A stretch of 64,000 nt of DNA, from NCBI GenBank assembly GCA_013822345.1, contig PNKH01000019.1:16420-80419 (forward strand), given 5' to 3'. Under the pieces are notes generated by a model. The model was not told the DNA's origin. It was given only the letters and a program-made list of their open reading frames with translations, and did not search any database. This document shows, in pieces, positions 1 to 8,595 of this stretch; position 1 is the first letter of the stretch, and each line of letters begins with the position of its first letter. Origin of the DNA: Isosphaera sp. GTDB lineage: Bacteria > Planctomycetota > Planctomycetia > Gemmatales > Gemmataceae. The translations under genes were made by a program, and so were the position numbers.

Positions 1-1326
1 AAGGATGTCACCCTCCGGGACGCCATCACCGCTAGCCTGCCGGCCCTCGGCGCCGGGTTCGCCGACCGGCCGCTGGTCGAGGCCCGACTGAGGAGGACGG
101 TCGGCGGCACCTTCTACTACCTCGGGGAAGCCCGGGCGGCGGCCGAACAGTGCGAGCGGGCGCGGGCGGTCTACGCCGACCGGCTGGGCCCGGACCACCC
201 GGACGCGCTGGCGAGTGCCCACGACCTCGCCAACTGCTACGCCGCCCTCGGCCGGCTCGCCGACGCCCTCCGGCTGCGGGAGGAGGTGGCGGCCGGGCGC
301 CGCCGGGTGCTGGGCCCGGGCCACCCGGACACCCTGGCCGGGTTACAGAACCTCGCCAACAGTCACGCCGCCCTGGGCCGGTTCCCCGAGGCGGTGGGCC
401 TCCACGAGGAGGTGCTGGCCGCCTGCCGCCGAGTTCTCCCCCCCGACCACCCGGACACGTTGCGGGCGATGAGCAACCTGGCCGTCGGCCTCGCCGGCCT
501 CGGCCGGTACGCGGACGCGGTCGAGCTCGCCGGGCAGGTCCTGTCCGCCCGCCGCCGGCTCCTCCCGCCCGACCACCCGCACACCCTGGCGAGCCTCCAC
601 AACTCGGCCGCCATCTCCGCCGCCGCCGGCCGGCACGCCGAGGGGCTGGTGCTGTACGAGGAGGCGCTGGCCGGCCGCCGGCGGGTACTCGGGCCGGACC
701 ACCCGGACACCGTCGCCAGTCTGACCGGCGCGGCCGGCAGCTCCGCCGCCGTCGGTCGGCACGCCGAGGCGGTCGCCCTGGAGCACGAGATCCTGGCCGC
801 CCACCGGCGCACCCTCCCGGCGGACCACCCGGAGGCCCTGGCGAGGATGTGGGAGTTCTCCCTCTACCTGGCCAAACTGGGCCGCCCGACCGAGGCGGTC
901 CCGATCATCGACGAGTGCCTGTCGCGGGCGGCCGGCAAGGCCGTGGACCCCCGGTTGGTCCCGGGGGTGTTCGACCTCCGGGCCCGGTGCTGCCGGGCCG
1001 CCGCCGACCCGGACGGCTGCCGGGCCACGGCCGTGATGTGGGAGGCGCTGGCCCGCCCTGACCCCGGTAGCCTGTACAATGCCGCGTGCTGGCGGGCCGT
1101 GGCCGCCGGCGCATACGCCGAGGCCGGCCGGCCGGACGAGGCGGCGGCCGACGCCGACCGGGCGGTGGGCTGGCTCCGGAAGGCCGTCGACGCCGGGTGG
1201 AGGAGCCGCGCCCACACGGAGGCGGACCAGGATCTCGAGTTCCTCCGCGGCCGGGACGACTTCCGCAAGCTGGTCGCGTCGCTGCCGTACCTCGCCCCGC
1301 CGCCCCGACCCCAGTTGGAGAGGTGA
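1..1326 (+). CDS. TPR-repeat C-terminal part of a Ser/Thr protein kinase (5' truncated by window edge)
   Basis: The frame is open from base 1, so the start lies outside the window. The protein is built from 42-residue kinesin-light-chain-type TPR units marked by a recurring GPDHPDTLA motif (near bases 184, 310, 436, 562 and 688). Its last 140 residues (IDECL, RARCC, DPDGCRATA, then KAVDAGW, LRGRDDFRKLVASLPY) closely match the C-terminus of the complete kinase at 4112-7240. The visible N-terminus (LRDAI...) aligns with about residue 510 of that kinase. I therefore infer that a kinase domain lies upstream; it is not visible here. The stop is 3 bases before nuoB. TPRs mediate protein contacts; the actual partner is unknown. 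Confidence 0.85.
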   Translation, partial: KDVTLRDAITASLPALGAGFADRPLVEARLRRTVGGTFYYLGEARAAAEQCERARAVYADRLGPDHPDALASAHDLANCYAALGRLADALRLREEVAAGRRRVLGPGHPDTLAGLQNLANSHAALGRFPEAVGLHEEVLAACRRVLPPDHPDTLRAMSNLAVGLAGLGRYADAVELAGQVLSARRRLLPPDHPHTLASLHNSAAISAAAGRHAEGLVLYEEALAGRRRVLGPDHPDTVASLTGAAGSSAAVGRHAEAVALEHEILAAHRRTLPADHPEALARMWEFSLYLAKLGRPTEAVPIIDECLSRAAGKAVDPRLVPGVFDLRARCCRAAADPDGCRATAVMWEALARPDPGSLYNAACWRAVAAGAYAEAGRPDEAAADADRAVGWLRKAVDAGWRSRAHTEADQDLEFLRGRDDFRKLVASLPYLAPPPRPQLER

Positions 1327-1329
1327 CCG

Positions 1330-1941
1330 ATGGGAGTGCTGGAAGGCCGGATGGAGGACGGGTTCGTCGTCACCTCCCTGGAGGCGGCGATCAACTGGGC
1401 GCGCGAGTCGTCCCTCTGGCCGATGACGTTCGGCCTCGCCTGCTGCGCGATCGAGATGATGGCCACCGGGGCCCCGCGGTACGACATCGACCGGTTCGGG
1501 GCCGGGGCGTTCCGCGCCACCCCCCGCCAGGCCGACCTGATGATCGTCGCCGGGACCGTCAACCTGAAGATGGCCGACCGCGTCCGCCGCCTCTACAACC
1601 AGATGCCCGACCCGAAGTTCGTCATCGCCATGGGCGCCTGCACCTGTGGCGGCGGGCCGTACTACAAGTACGGGTACAACGTCGCTAAGGGCGTCGACCT
1701 CGTCGTCCCGGTGGACGTGTACGTCCCCGGCTGCCCGCCGCGCCCGGAGGCCCTGCTGGAGGGGCTGATGCGGGTGCAGGACAAGATCCGGCGGATGCGC
1801 GAGCTGACGAAGGGGAAGCCGGCCGAGTTGCCGGTCCCGGCCCGGACCGGGGGCGTGCTGCTGCCGGACGAGCTCGCCACCCCCGAGAAGGCGGTCGAGT
1901 TCCTGGCGGCGAACAAGGAGGCGGCGAAGCCCGCGAAGTGA
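1330..1941 (+). CDS. nuoB: NADH-quinone oxidoreductase subunit B
   Basis: This 203-residue subunit of respiratory complex I carries the terminal Fe-S cluster N2 that passes electrons to quinone. Diagnostic features are [11 protein letters not shown] (adjacent cysteines), [11 protein letters not shown], and [20 protein letters not shown] near the C-terminal half, so all four expected cluster cysteines are present. Length fits the family. It has an extra Lys/Ala-rich C-terminal tail of about 50 residues. The neighbours are a kinase tail and a sugar porter, not other nuo genes. nuoC is found separately at 9479, so complex I genes are dispersed here rather than in one nuo operon. Confidence 0.97.
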   Translation: MGVLEGRMEDGFVVTSLEAAINWARESSLWPMTFGLACCAIEMMATGAPRYDIDRFGAGAFRATPRQADLMIVAGTVNLKMADRVRRLYNQMPDPKFVIAMGACTCGGGPYYKYGYNVAKGVDLVVPVDVYVPGCPPRPEALLEGLMRVQDKIRRMRELTKGKPAELPVPARTGGVLLPDELATPEKAVEFLAANKEAAKPAK

Positions 1942-1951
1942 GGCCCCGCCC

Positions 1952-3523
1952 ATGCCCGGCCGCGTCTTCCTCTGGTCCCTCGTCTCCGCCCTCGCCGGGT
2001 TCCTGTTCGGGTTCGACACCGTCGTCATCTCCGGCGCCGAGAAGACCATCCAGGCCCTGTGGGACCTGTCCCCCGCCCTCCACGGGCTGGCGATGGGCGC
2101 CGCCCTGTGGGGCACCGTCCTCGGGGCCGTCCTCGGCGGGTGGCCGACCGACCGCCTCGGCCGCAAGCGCACCCTCCTGCTGATCGGCGGGCTGTTCGTC
2201 GTCGGGTCGGTCTGGTCGGCCGTCGCCGACGGCGTCTACTCGTTCATGGCCGCCCGGTTCCTCGGCGGGGTCGGGATCGGCGTCTCGACCGTCGCCGCCC
2301 CGCTGTACATCGCCGAGATCGCCCCGCCGGACCGCCGCGGCCGGCTCGCCGGGATGTTCCAGTTCAACATCGTGTCCGGCATCCTGGTCGCGTTCCTGTC
2401 GAACTACCTCCTGGCCGGGCTGGGCGAGGGGGCGTGGCGGTGGATGCTCGGGGTGATGGCGGTGCCGTCCGTCGTCTACACCGCCGCCTGCCTGGCCATC
2501 CCCGAGAGCCCGCGGTGGCTGATCGCCCGCCGCGGCGACCGGGCCGCCGGCGCCGCGGTGCTCCGCCTCGTCTACCCGACCGCGACGCCGGCCGAGATCG
2601 ACGCGAAGGTGTCCGAGATCGCCGCCCAGCCCGGCGAGTCGAGCGGCGGCGGGTTCTGGACGCGGCGGCTGCGGACCCCGATCTTGCTCGCGTTTCTGAT
2701 CGCGTTCTTCAACCAACTCTCCGGGATCAACGCCGTCCTGTACTTCGCCCCGCGGATCTTCGGGCTGACCGGCAGCGAGAACGCCCTGGCCCAGTCGGTC
2801 GGGATCGGGGTGACGAACCTGGTGTTCACGTTCGTCGGGCTGTACCTGATCGACCGCCTCGGCCGGCGGACGCTGCTGGTCGTCGGGTCGGTCGGGTACA
2901 TCCTGTCGCTCGGGCTGTGCGCCGCGGCGTTCTTCCACTGGGCGCCGCCGTTCCGGGCGGCGGCCGCGGCGGTGGACGTGAAGGCGGCGGCCGCGGCGCT
3001 CGCCGACGCGAACCCGGCGCGGGCGGAGCAGGCCGCCCGCCAGCTCGACGCCGCGAAGGCGGCGCTGACCGCCGCGTCGGCCGACCCGTCGGCCGGGGTG
3101 GCGCCGGTCCGGTTCAGCCCCGGGGCGTCGCCGGCCGACGCGGCGCGGGTCGCGGACGCCGCGCTGCGGGAGGCGTCGGCGGCGGCGGGTTCGGGCGGGT
3201 TGCTGGTGCTGGTGTGCGTGTTCGCGTTCATCGCCGCCCACGCGGTCGGGCAGGGGGCGGTGATCTGGGTGTTCATCTCGGAGATCTTCCCGACGCGGCA
3301 CCGGGCGTCCGGGCAGGCCCTCGGCAGCGCCACCCACTGGGTGTTCGCGGCCCTGCTGACGACCGTCTTCCCGGTGATGATCGCGGCCCTCGCCCCCGGC
3401 ACCGTGTTCGCGTTCTTCTGCGGGATGATGGTGCTGCAACTGCTGTGGGTGCGGCTGATGGTGGTGGAGACGAAGGGGGTGCCGCTGGAGGAGATGGAGA
3501 GGAAGCTCGGGACCGACCCATGA
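1952..3523 (+). CDS. Sugar porter family MFS transporter
   Basis: This inner-membrane sugar:proton symporter-type protein (523 residues, 12 predicted TM segments) carries sugar-porter signatures in order: GFDTVVISGAEKTI in TM1, DRLGRKRT after TM2, PESPRWL before TM7, NQLSGINAVLYFAP in TM7, DRLGRRTLL after TM8, EIFPTRHRASGQALG in TM10 and VETKGVPLEEME at the C-terminus. It is longer than usual (about 450-480) because of an Ala-rich insert at about residues 327-414, predicted to lie outside the membrane between TM9 and TM10. Substrate cannot be read from sequence. The stop overlaps the start of the sigma factor gene (ATGA), suggesting translational coupling. Confidence 0.93.
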   Translation: MPGRVFLWSLVSALAGFLFGFDTVVISGAEKTIQALWDLSPALHGLAMGAALWGTVLGAVLGGWPTDRLGRKRTLLLIGGLFVVGSVWSAVADGVYSFMAARFLGGVGIGVSTVAAPLYIAEIAPPDRRGRLAGMFQFNIVSGILVAFLSNYLLAGLGEGAWRWMLGVMAVPSVVYTAACLAIPESPRWLIARRGDRAAGAAVLRLVYPTATPAEIDAKVSEIAAQPGESSGGGFWTRRLRTPILLAFLIAFFNQLSGINAVLYFAPRIFGLTGSENALAQSVGIGVTNLVFTFVGLYLIDRLGRRTLLVVGSVGYILSLGLCAAAFFHWAPPFRAAAAAVDVKAAAAALADANPARAEQAARQLDAAKAALTAASADPSAGVAPVRFSPGASPADAARVADAALREASAAAGSGGLLVLVCVFAFIAAHAVGQGAVIWVFISEIFPTRHRASGQALGSATHWVFAALLTTVFPVMIAALAPGTVFAFFCGMMVLQLLWVRLMVVETKGVPLEEMERKLGTDP

Positions 3524-4029
3524 ACCCGCCGCCCGCGTTCGCCGAGGTGTACGCCGAGCTGCGGCGGATCGCGGCCGCCCGGCTCGCGGCGGAGTCGCCC
3601 GGCCAGACGCTCGACGCCACCGCCCTCGTCCACGAGGCGTACCTCCGCCTGTTCGCCGACCGCCCGGCCCGCGACTTCGCCGACCGCACCCACCTCCTCG
3701 CCGCGGCCGCCGAGGTCGTCCGCCACATCCTGATCGACCGCGCCCGGTCGAAGGGCCGGACGAAGCACGGCGGCGGCCGCACCCGCCTCGACCTGCGCCA
3801 CCCGGTCCCGGTCCACGACCTGCCGCCGGACGACCTCCTCGACCTCGCCGACGCCCTCGACGCCCTCGCCGCAGAGGACCCGGCGAAGGCCGAGTTGGTG
3901 CGGCTGCGGTTCTTCGGCGGGCTGTCGGTGGAGGAGGCGGCCGGGGTGCTCGGGGTGTCCCGGGCGACCGCCGACCGGCACTGGGCGTACGCCCGGGCCT
4001 GGCTCCACGACCGCCTGTGCTCGCACTGA
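3520..4029 (+). CDS. ECF-subfamily RNA polymerase sigma factor
   Basis: This 169-residue two-domain sigma factor has a region-2-like part (LDATALVHEAYLRLF, THLLAAAAEVVRHILIDRAR, then basic SKGRTKHGGG) and a C-terminal helix-turn-helix (LSVEEAAGVLGVSRATADRH). This is the form of the planctomycete ECF group found next to Ser/Thr kinases. The start is the ATG that overlaps the transporter stop. The large TPR kinase begins 82 bases downstream. From the known association of such ECF factors with kinases, I infer that they form one signalling unit. No anti-sigma factor is present, so regulation may be through the kinase. Confidence 0.92.
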   Translation: MNPPPAFAEVYAELRRIAAARLAAESPGQTLDATALVHEAYLRLFADRPARDFADRTHLLAAAAEVVRHILIDRARSKGRTKHGGGRTRLDLRHPVPVHDLPPDDLLDLADALDALAAEDPAKAELVRLRFFGGLSVEEAAGVLGVSRATADRHWAYARAWLHDRLCSH

Positions 4030-4111
4030 CATTTTTTCCGGAAGCCGTGAGGCGCGGCACCGCCGGACGACGCTTCCGGGGATAATCACCGCCGTCCCCG
4101 GAGGCCGACCG

Positions 4112-7100
4112 ATGCCCGCCGACCCCCGCCGCGTCGAGACGATCTTCAACGCCGCCGTGGCCGTCCCGGCCGCCGACCGGGCCGGGTTCCTGGCGTCGGA
4201 GTGCGACGGCGACGCCGACCTGCGGGAGCGGGTCGAGCGGCTGCTGGCCGCCCACGAGGAGCTGGGCGACCCGGCGACCACCGACCTGCCGGCGGACCCG
4301 CCGACGGCCACGTCCGGCGACCCCGACGGGACCGAGGATCACGCCCCGCGGCCGGACACCGGCACCGTGATCGCCGGGAAGTACAAGCTGGTCGAGGAGA
4401 TCGGCGGGGGCGGGATGGGCACCGTCTGGATGGCCCAGCAGACCGAGCCCGTCAAGCGACTCGTCGCGGTGAAGCTGGTCAAGGCCGGGATGGACACCCG
4501 GCAGGTGCTCGCCCGGTTCGAGGCGGAGCGGCAGGCGCTGGCCCTGATGGACCACCCGAACATCGCCACCGTCCTCGACGCGGGGGCGACGCCCGACGGC
4601 CGGCCGTTCTTCGTGATGGAGCTGGTCAAGGGCGTGCCGATCACGACGTTCTGCGACGACCGGCGGCTGACCCCGCGGGAGCGGCTGGAGCTGTTCGTGC
4701 CGGTCTGCCAGGCGGTCCAGCACGCCCACCAGAAGGGCGTCATCCACCGGGACCTCAAGCCCAGCAACGTCCTGGTGGCGCTGTACGACGACAAGCCCGT
4801 CCCGAAGGTGATCGACTTCGGGGTGGCGAAGGCGGCCGGCGCGGCGCTGACGGACAAGACCCTACACACCGGGTTCGGCGGGGTGGTCGGGACCCCGGAG
4901 TACATGAGCCCGGAGCAGGCCAGCTTCAACAACCTGGACGTCGACACCCGGAGCGACGTGTACGCCCTCGGGGTGCTGCTGTACGAGCTGCTCGCCGGGT
5001 CCCCGCCGTTCTCGCGGAAGGAGTTGGAGAAGGCCGGGCTGCTGGAGATCCTGCGGGTGGTCCGGGAGCAGGAGCCGCCGCGCCCGAGCGCCAGGCTGTC
5101 CACCGCCGACGCCCTGCCGACGCTCTCCGCCAACCGGGGGACGGAGCCGGCGAAGCTGACCCGGCTGGTCCGCGGGGAGCTGGACTGGATCGTGATGCGG
5201 GCCCTGGAGAAGGACCGGACCCGCCGGTACGAGACGGCGAACGGGTTCGCCGCCGACGTGCAGCGGTACCTGGCCGGGGAGCCGGTCCTGGCCCACCCGC
5301 CGAGCACCGGCTACCGGCTGCGGAAGTTCCTGCGGCGGAACCGCGGGCCGGTGGTCGCCGTTGCCCTCCTGGTGGCGGTACTCGTCGCGGGTGTGGTCGG
5401 GACGTCGGTCGGGCTGGTGCGGGCCGCGGACGAGCGGAACCGGGCGGTCGGGGCGGAGGCGGACGCCCGGAACTCGGAGGCACGGGCGGTCGAGCGGGAG
5501 GGGCGGGAGAAGACGGCCCGGGAGGAGGCCGAGCGGCAGAAGCGGACGGCGGAAGCGGTCAGCGGCTTTCTCAACGACGTCCTGCGGCAGGGTGACCCGG
5601 ACTGGCAACTGGACCAGGCGGGCGAGGCCGACCCGAACCTGACACTCCGGCAAGCCATCGACCGGGCCGCGGAGCGGTTGGAGGGCCGGTTCCGCGACCA
5701 ACCGCGGGTCGAGGCCGACGTCCGCCTGGCACTGGGGAATGCGTACCTCGGCCTCGGGCTCTTCGACCCGGCCGTGCCGCAGTTCCGCCGCGCCGTCGCG
5801 CTGCAGCGCGAACACCTCGGTCCCACCGCCCTCGAGACCCTGGACGCGATTTCCTCGCTGGCCCGGTCGCTCGCGTGGGCCGATCGCATGGAGGAGGCGC
5901 TCACCCTGTACCGCGAGGTGCTCGACGCTCGCGAGCGGATCCAGGGCCCCAACCACCCGGACACGTTGCGGGCTCTCGAATTCCTCGCGAATGTCCACAT
6001 CGCGCTGGGACAGGCTCCCCCTGCCGAGAAACTGCTCCTGCGGAATCTGGACGCCGTCCGCACGGTGTACGGACCCGACCACGTCCGCGTGGCCAAGGCG
6101 CAGTGGCTACTCGGGAGTCTCTACACCGGGCGCGACAACAAACGGGCGTGGCCCTACCTCCAAGACGCCCTGGCGGGCATGCGGAAGGCCTACCCCGACC
6201 CCCACCCCGATCTGTTCGACGCGCTCTTGGCGGTCGGGTATTGCGGCTTCCGGGACGGTCGGTACGACGACGCTGAGCCCTACGTGCGGGAGGCCATCGA
6301 CGGGATGCGGAAGTACTATCGCGCGGGGCACCCGAAGACCCTGCGGGTCGTGAAACTACTCGGCCAGGTGGGAATTCAACGGGGTGTGGCGGGGCTGGCG
6401 CGGGGCGACCGGGCGGGCGGCGTGCGGTCGATCGAGACGGCCTTCTCGGAGGTCCGGCGGAATGCCGGCGACCGGCACTACTCCACGCTCCTCATGCTCC
6501 ACTGGGCCGCGGGCGCGCTGGTCCGGTACCGGCAGACGGAGACCGCCGAAGCGCTCAGTCGGGATCTGCTCGTGGCCCTGGAGCGCAACCCGCAGGACGA
6601 CTGGCAATTCCACCACGCCCGGGCCGTCCTCGGCTGGGTTCTGCTGAGCCAGAAGCGCGACCAGGAGGCCGAGCCACTCCTCGTCGGCGGAACCAAAGGA
6701 CTGATCCGCCTCCAGGCGACGATTTCCCCGAGGTACGTGTTTGGATCGACGGTGCCGGAGGCGCTGCGCTGGGCCGGTGAGTTCCACACCCGGCAGGGAA
6801 AGCCGGGCGAGGCGGTCCCGCTGATCGACGAGTGTCTGCGGCTCACGACCGACATGAGGGTCGATCCCGCGGCGGTCGCGGGGGTTCTGATTCAGCGGCT
6901 GCGGTGCTGCCAGCGCGCGGCGGACCCGGCGGGGTGCCGGGCCACGGCGGAGATGTTTGAGAAACTGGACCGCGCCGACGCCGGTCACCTGTACGACGCC
7001 GCGTGCGTGCGGGCCGTCGCCGCCTCGGTGTACGCCGGGAAGAACCAGCCGGCCGAGGCGACCGCCGACGCCGACCGGGCGATGGCGTGGCTGGGAAAGG

Positions 7101-7240
7101 CCGTCGCCGCCGGTTGGAGTAAACGTGCCCATACGGAGACGGACGCGGATTTGGTCTTCCTCCGCGGCCGGGCGGACTTCCGGAAGTTGCTCGCCTCGCT
7201 CCCGTACCCGGCACCGCCGCCGCGCGAGGTGAAGCGGTGA
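4112..7240 (+). CDS. Transmembrane Ser/Thr protein kinase with C-terminal TPRs
   Basis: This 1042-residue Hanks-type kinase has a short N-terminal region, then a kinase domain at about residues 90-400: glycine loop EEIGGGGMGTVW, VAVKLVK lysine, catalytic HRDLKPSN, DFG metal motif and GTPEYMSPEQ. All catalytic residues are present. A single TM helix follows at about 412-436, then a charged coiled-coil stretch and TPRs to the end. The C-terminal 140 residues are shared with the truncated protein at 1-1326. The kinase presumably acts at the inner membrane and is preceded by an ECF sigma factor. Roughly bases 5750-6850, in the TPR part, use visibly more A/T-ending codons than the rest, which may reflect a separate origin for this segment. 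Confidence 0.95.
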   Translation: MPADPRRVETIFNAAVAVPAADRAGFLASECDGDADLRERVERLLAAHEELGDPATTDLPADPPTATSGDPDGTEDHAPRPDTGTVIAGKYKLVEEIGGGGMGTVWMAQQTEPVKRLVAVKLVKAGMDTRQVLARFEAERQALALMDHPNIATVLDAGATPDGRPFFVMELVKGVPITTFCDDRRLTPRERLELFVPVCQAVQHAHQKGVIHRDLKPSNVLVALYDDKPVPKVIDFGVAKAAGAALTDKTLHTGFGGVVGTPEYMSPEQASFNNLDVDTRSDVYALGVLLYELLAGSPPFSRKELEKAGLLEILRVVREQEPPRPSARLSTADALPTLSANRGTEPAKLTRLVRGELDWIVMRALEKDRTRRYETANGFAADVQRYLAGEPVLAHPPSTGYRLRKFLRRNRGPVVAVALLVAVLVAGVVGTSVGLVRAADERNRAVGAEADARNSEARAVEREGREKTAREEAERQKRTAEAVSGFLNDVLRQGDPDWQLDQAGEADPNLTLRQAIDRAAERLEGRFRDQPRVEADVRLALGNAYLGLGLFDPAVPQFRRAVALQREHLGPTALETLDAISSLARSLAWADRMEEALTLYREVLDARERIQGPNHPDTLRALEFLANVHIALGQAPPAEKLLLRNLDAVRTVYGPDHVRVAKAQWLLGSLYTGRDNKRAWPYLQDALAGMRKAYPDPHPDLFDALLAVGYCGFRDGRYDDAEPYVREAIDGMRKYYRAGHPKTLRVVKLLGQVGIQRGVAGLARGDRAGGVRSIETAFSEVRRNAGDRHYSTLLMLHWAAGALVRYRQTETAEALSRDLLVALERNPQDDWQFHHARAVLGWVLLSQKRDQEAEPLLVGGTKGLIRLQATISPRYVFGSTVPEALRWAGEFHTRQGKPGEAVPLIDECLRLTTDMRVDPAAVAGVLIQRLRCCQRAADPAGCRATAEMFEKLDRADAGHLYDAACVRAVAASVYAGKNQPAEATADADRAMAWLGKAVAAGWSKRAHTETDADLVFLRGRADFRKLLASLPYPAPPPREVKR

Positions 7241-7255
7241 CCCCGCCCCGGCCGG

Positions 7256-8083
7256 TCAGGCGGCCCGGTACAGCCGGAGTTGGCCCTCTAGCCAGCGGAC
7301 CCGGTCGGTCAGCTCCGCCCGCTCCCGCTCCCACCCGGCCCGTGCCGACGCCCACGCCTGCTGCTCCGCCGACCGCTCCGCCCACTCCCGCCACCGGTCG
7401 GCGGTCACGTGGTACTCGTCGAACAGGTTGATCGGCACCCGCAGCCGCGGCACCAGCCGGTCCGCGTCCTCCGCCCGGACGTAGAACCGGTTCAGCCCGT
7501 CGAACGTCGCGAACCGGTAGTCGGCGGCCAGCACCAGGTGTTCCCACGCCGCGTGGTTCGGGGTCGGGCTCTCCGCCTCCGTCGCCTCCACCAGCAGCAC
7601 CACCGGCCGCCACCGGGCGAAGTCCGCCCCGCGCAGCACCGCCGGCTCGTGCCCCTCCACGTCGATCTTCAGGAAGTCGATCGGGCCGCGGACGTGCCGC
7701 TCGCAGATCTCGGCCAGGGTCAGCGCCGGCACCGCCCGCGCCACCACCCGCTCCCCGGCCGCCCGGTACTTCGCCGCCAGGTTCGCGTCCGGGGTGGACA
7801 GGAGCGGGTGGTCGGGGAACTCGTAGAACGTCACCTCCCCGGGGCCGTCGGACGCCACCGCGTTCACGTTCACGTCCCGCGGCCGGGCGGCCGACAGGGC
7901 CGCGAAGTACCCCGGCTGCGGCTCGACGTTCACCCCGCTCCACCCGCGGTCGTAGAACCACTTGGTGACCGACAGCTCGACCGGGTCGGCCGCCCCGACA
8001 TCGAGGTAGAACCCGGCCGGCCCGGGGAACACCCGGCTCAGCAGCACGTCCTCGCGGTTCTGGGCGTACGAGACGTTCGGCAT
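7256..8083 (-). CDS. FkbM family methyltransferase
   Basis: This 275-residue SAM-dependent methyltransferase starts at the ATG of MPNVSYAQNREDVLLSRVF, the typical N-terminus of one FkbM subgroup. FYLDVGAADPVELSVTKWF contains the SAM-binding DVGA motif, VNVEPQP the acidic strand-2 residue, and PIDFLKIDVEGHEPAVLRG the conserved FkbM core motif. Such enzymes O-methylate sugars or other small molecules, often in surface-polysaccharide pathways. The last 35 residues are charged and coiled-coil-like. A second FkbM gene lies divergently at 8596, with a small coiled-coil gene between, so the three may form a glycan-modification cluster (inference). Confidence 0.92.
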   Translation of the reverse strand: MPNVSYAQNREDVLLSRVFPGPAGFYLDVGAADPVELSVTKWFYDRGWSGVNVEPQPGYFAALSAARPRDVNVNAVASDGPGEVTFYEFPDHPLLSTPDANLAAKYRAAGERVVARAVPALTLAEICERHVRGPIDFLKIDVEGHEPAVLRGADFARWRPVVLLVEATEAESPTPNHAAWEHLVLAADYRFATFDGLNRFYVRAEDADRLVPRLRVPINLFDEYHVTADRWREWAERSAEQQAWASARAGWERERAELTDRVRWLEGQLRLYRAA

Positions 8084-8130
8084 CGGTGCTCCCGCGGTGG
8101 GGCGGCCGTCAGGCCGGGCGGTCTCGGTGT

Positions 8131-8188
8131 GGGAGGGCGAGGCTCCCGCCGAGCCTCCGCCCCGGCTCGGCGGGAGCCTCGCCCTCCC
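8131..8188. repeat. Palindromic element, family A
   Basis: Perfect 25-bp inverted arms, GGGAGGGCGAGGCTCCCGCC plus GAGCC and its complement, are separated by 8 bases. The element lies 3' of the small minus-strand gene at 8206 and before the FkbM gene. A related composite copy is at 24131-24240. There is no T-run, so this is not a classical terminator. Confidence 0.95.
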
Positions 8189-8205
8189 GAACTGGGGCGG
8201 TACCG

Positions 8206-8427
8206 TCAGGCCGCGCGGCTGGACTGGCGCCGGAGGTCGGCCACCAGCCGCTCCAGCTCGAACAGCCGGGCCCGGTCCTCCGCCTGCCGGTCGTACAGCC
8301 GCTGGAGCTGGCCCTCGAACCCGGCCACCAGCGGGCGGAGCAGCCGCACCAGGACCACCCGGGTCGGGCGGGCGACCCGCCGGGCCGCCGCCCGCGCCAG
8401 CCTCCGGACCCGTCCGGCAAGACCCAT
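8206..8427 (-). CDS. Small coiled-coil hypothetical protein
   Basis: This 73-residue protein (from the ATG at MGLAGRVRR) has a basic amphipathic N-terminal half rich in Arg and a C-terminal heptad-like half (FEGQLQRLYDRQAEDRARLF ELERLVADL). No family is recognised. It has strong GC3 codon use and lies between two FkbM methyltransferase genes, upstream of 7256-8083 on the same strand. The charged coil resembles the C-terminal tail of that methyltransferase, so a structural or scaffolding role in the same cluster is possible but unproven. An alternative start 24 bases upstream exists. Confidence 0.6.
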   Translation of the reverse strand: MGLAGRVRRLARAAARRVARPTRVVLVRLLRPLVAGFEGQLQRLYDRQAEDRARLFELERLVADLRRQSSRAA

Positions 8428-8595
8428 CGTCGGCCTCCTGGTGCGCGCCACGATCGGCGTGAGGATGGGGGTTTACCACCCGCCCCCGGCGGGCCGCAAG
8501 GCCGAGTCGGCGGGGCAACCCGGGCGGGCCCGGCGGCTGCCCTTGCACCGCGGCCGGGTCCCGCCCTATACCCGGGCGACCCCCGAGGAGCACGG

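Noticed and set aside
4038..4079. Hairpin CCGGAAGC/GCTTCCGG beside a T-run (ATTTTTT) as a terminator
   Set aside because: The T-run precedes the hairpin for plus-strand transcription, so the order is wrong; the arms are short. It may be a decayed family-F copy or an upstream regulatory structure of the kinase gene.
1685..4747. A 1020-residue open frame on the minus strand
   Set aside because: It is antisense to nuoB, the transporter, the sigma factor and the kinase. Such long shadows arise because stop codons are rare at this GC content; its product is Arg/Pro/Gly-rich with no motif.
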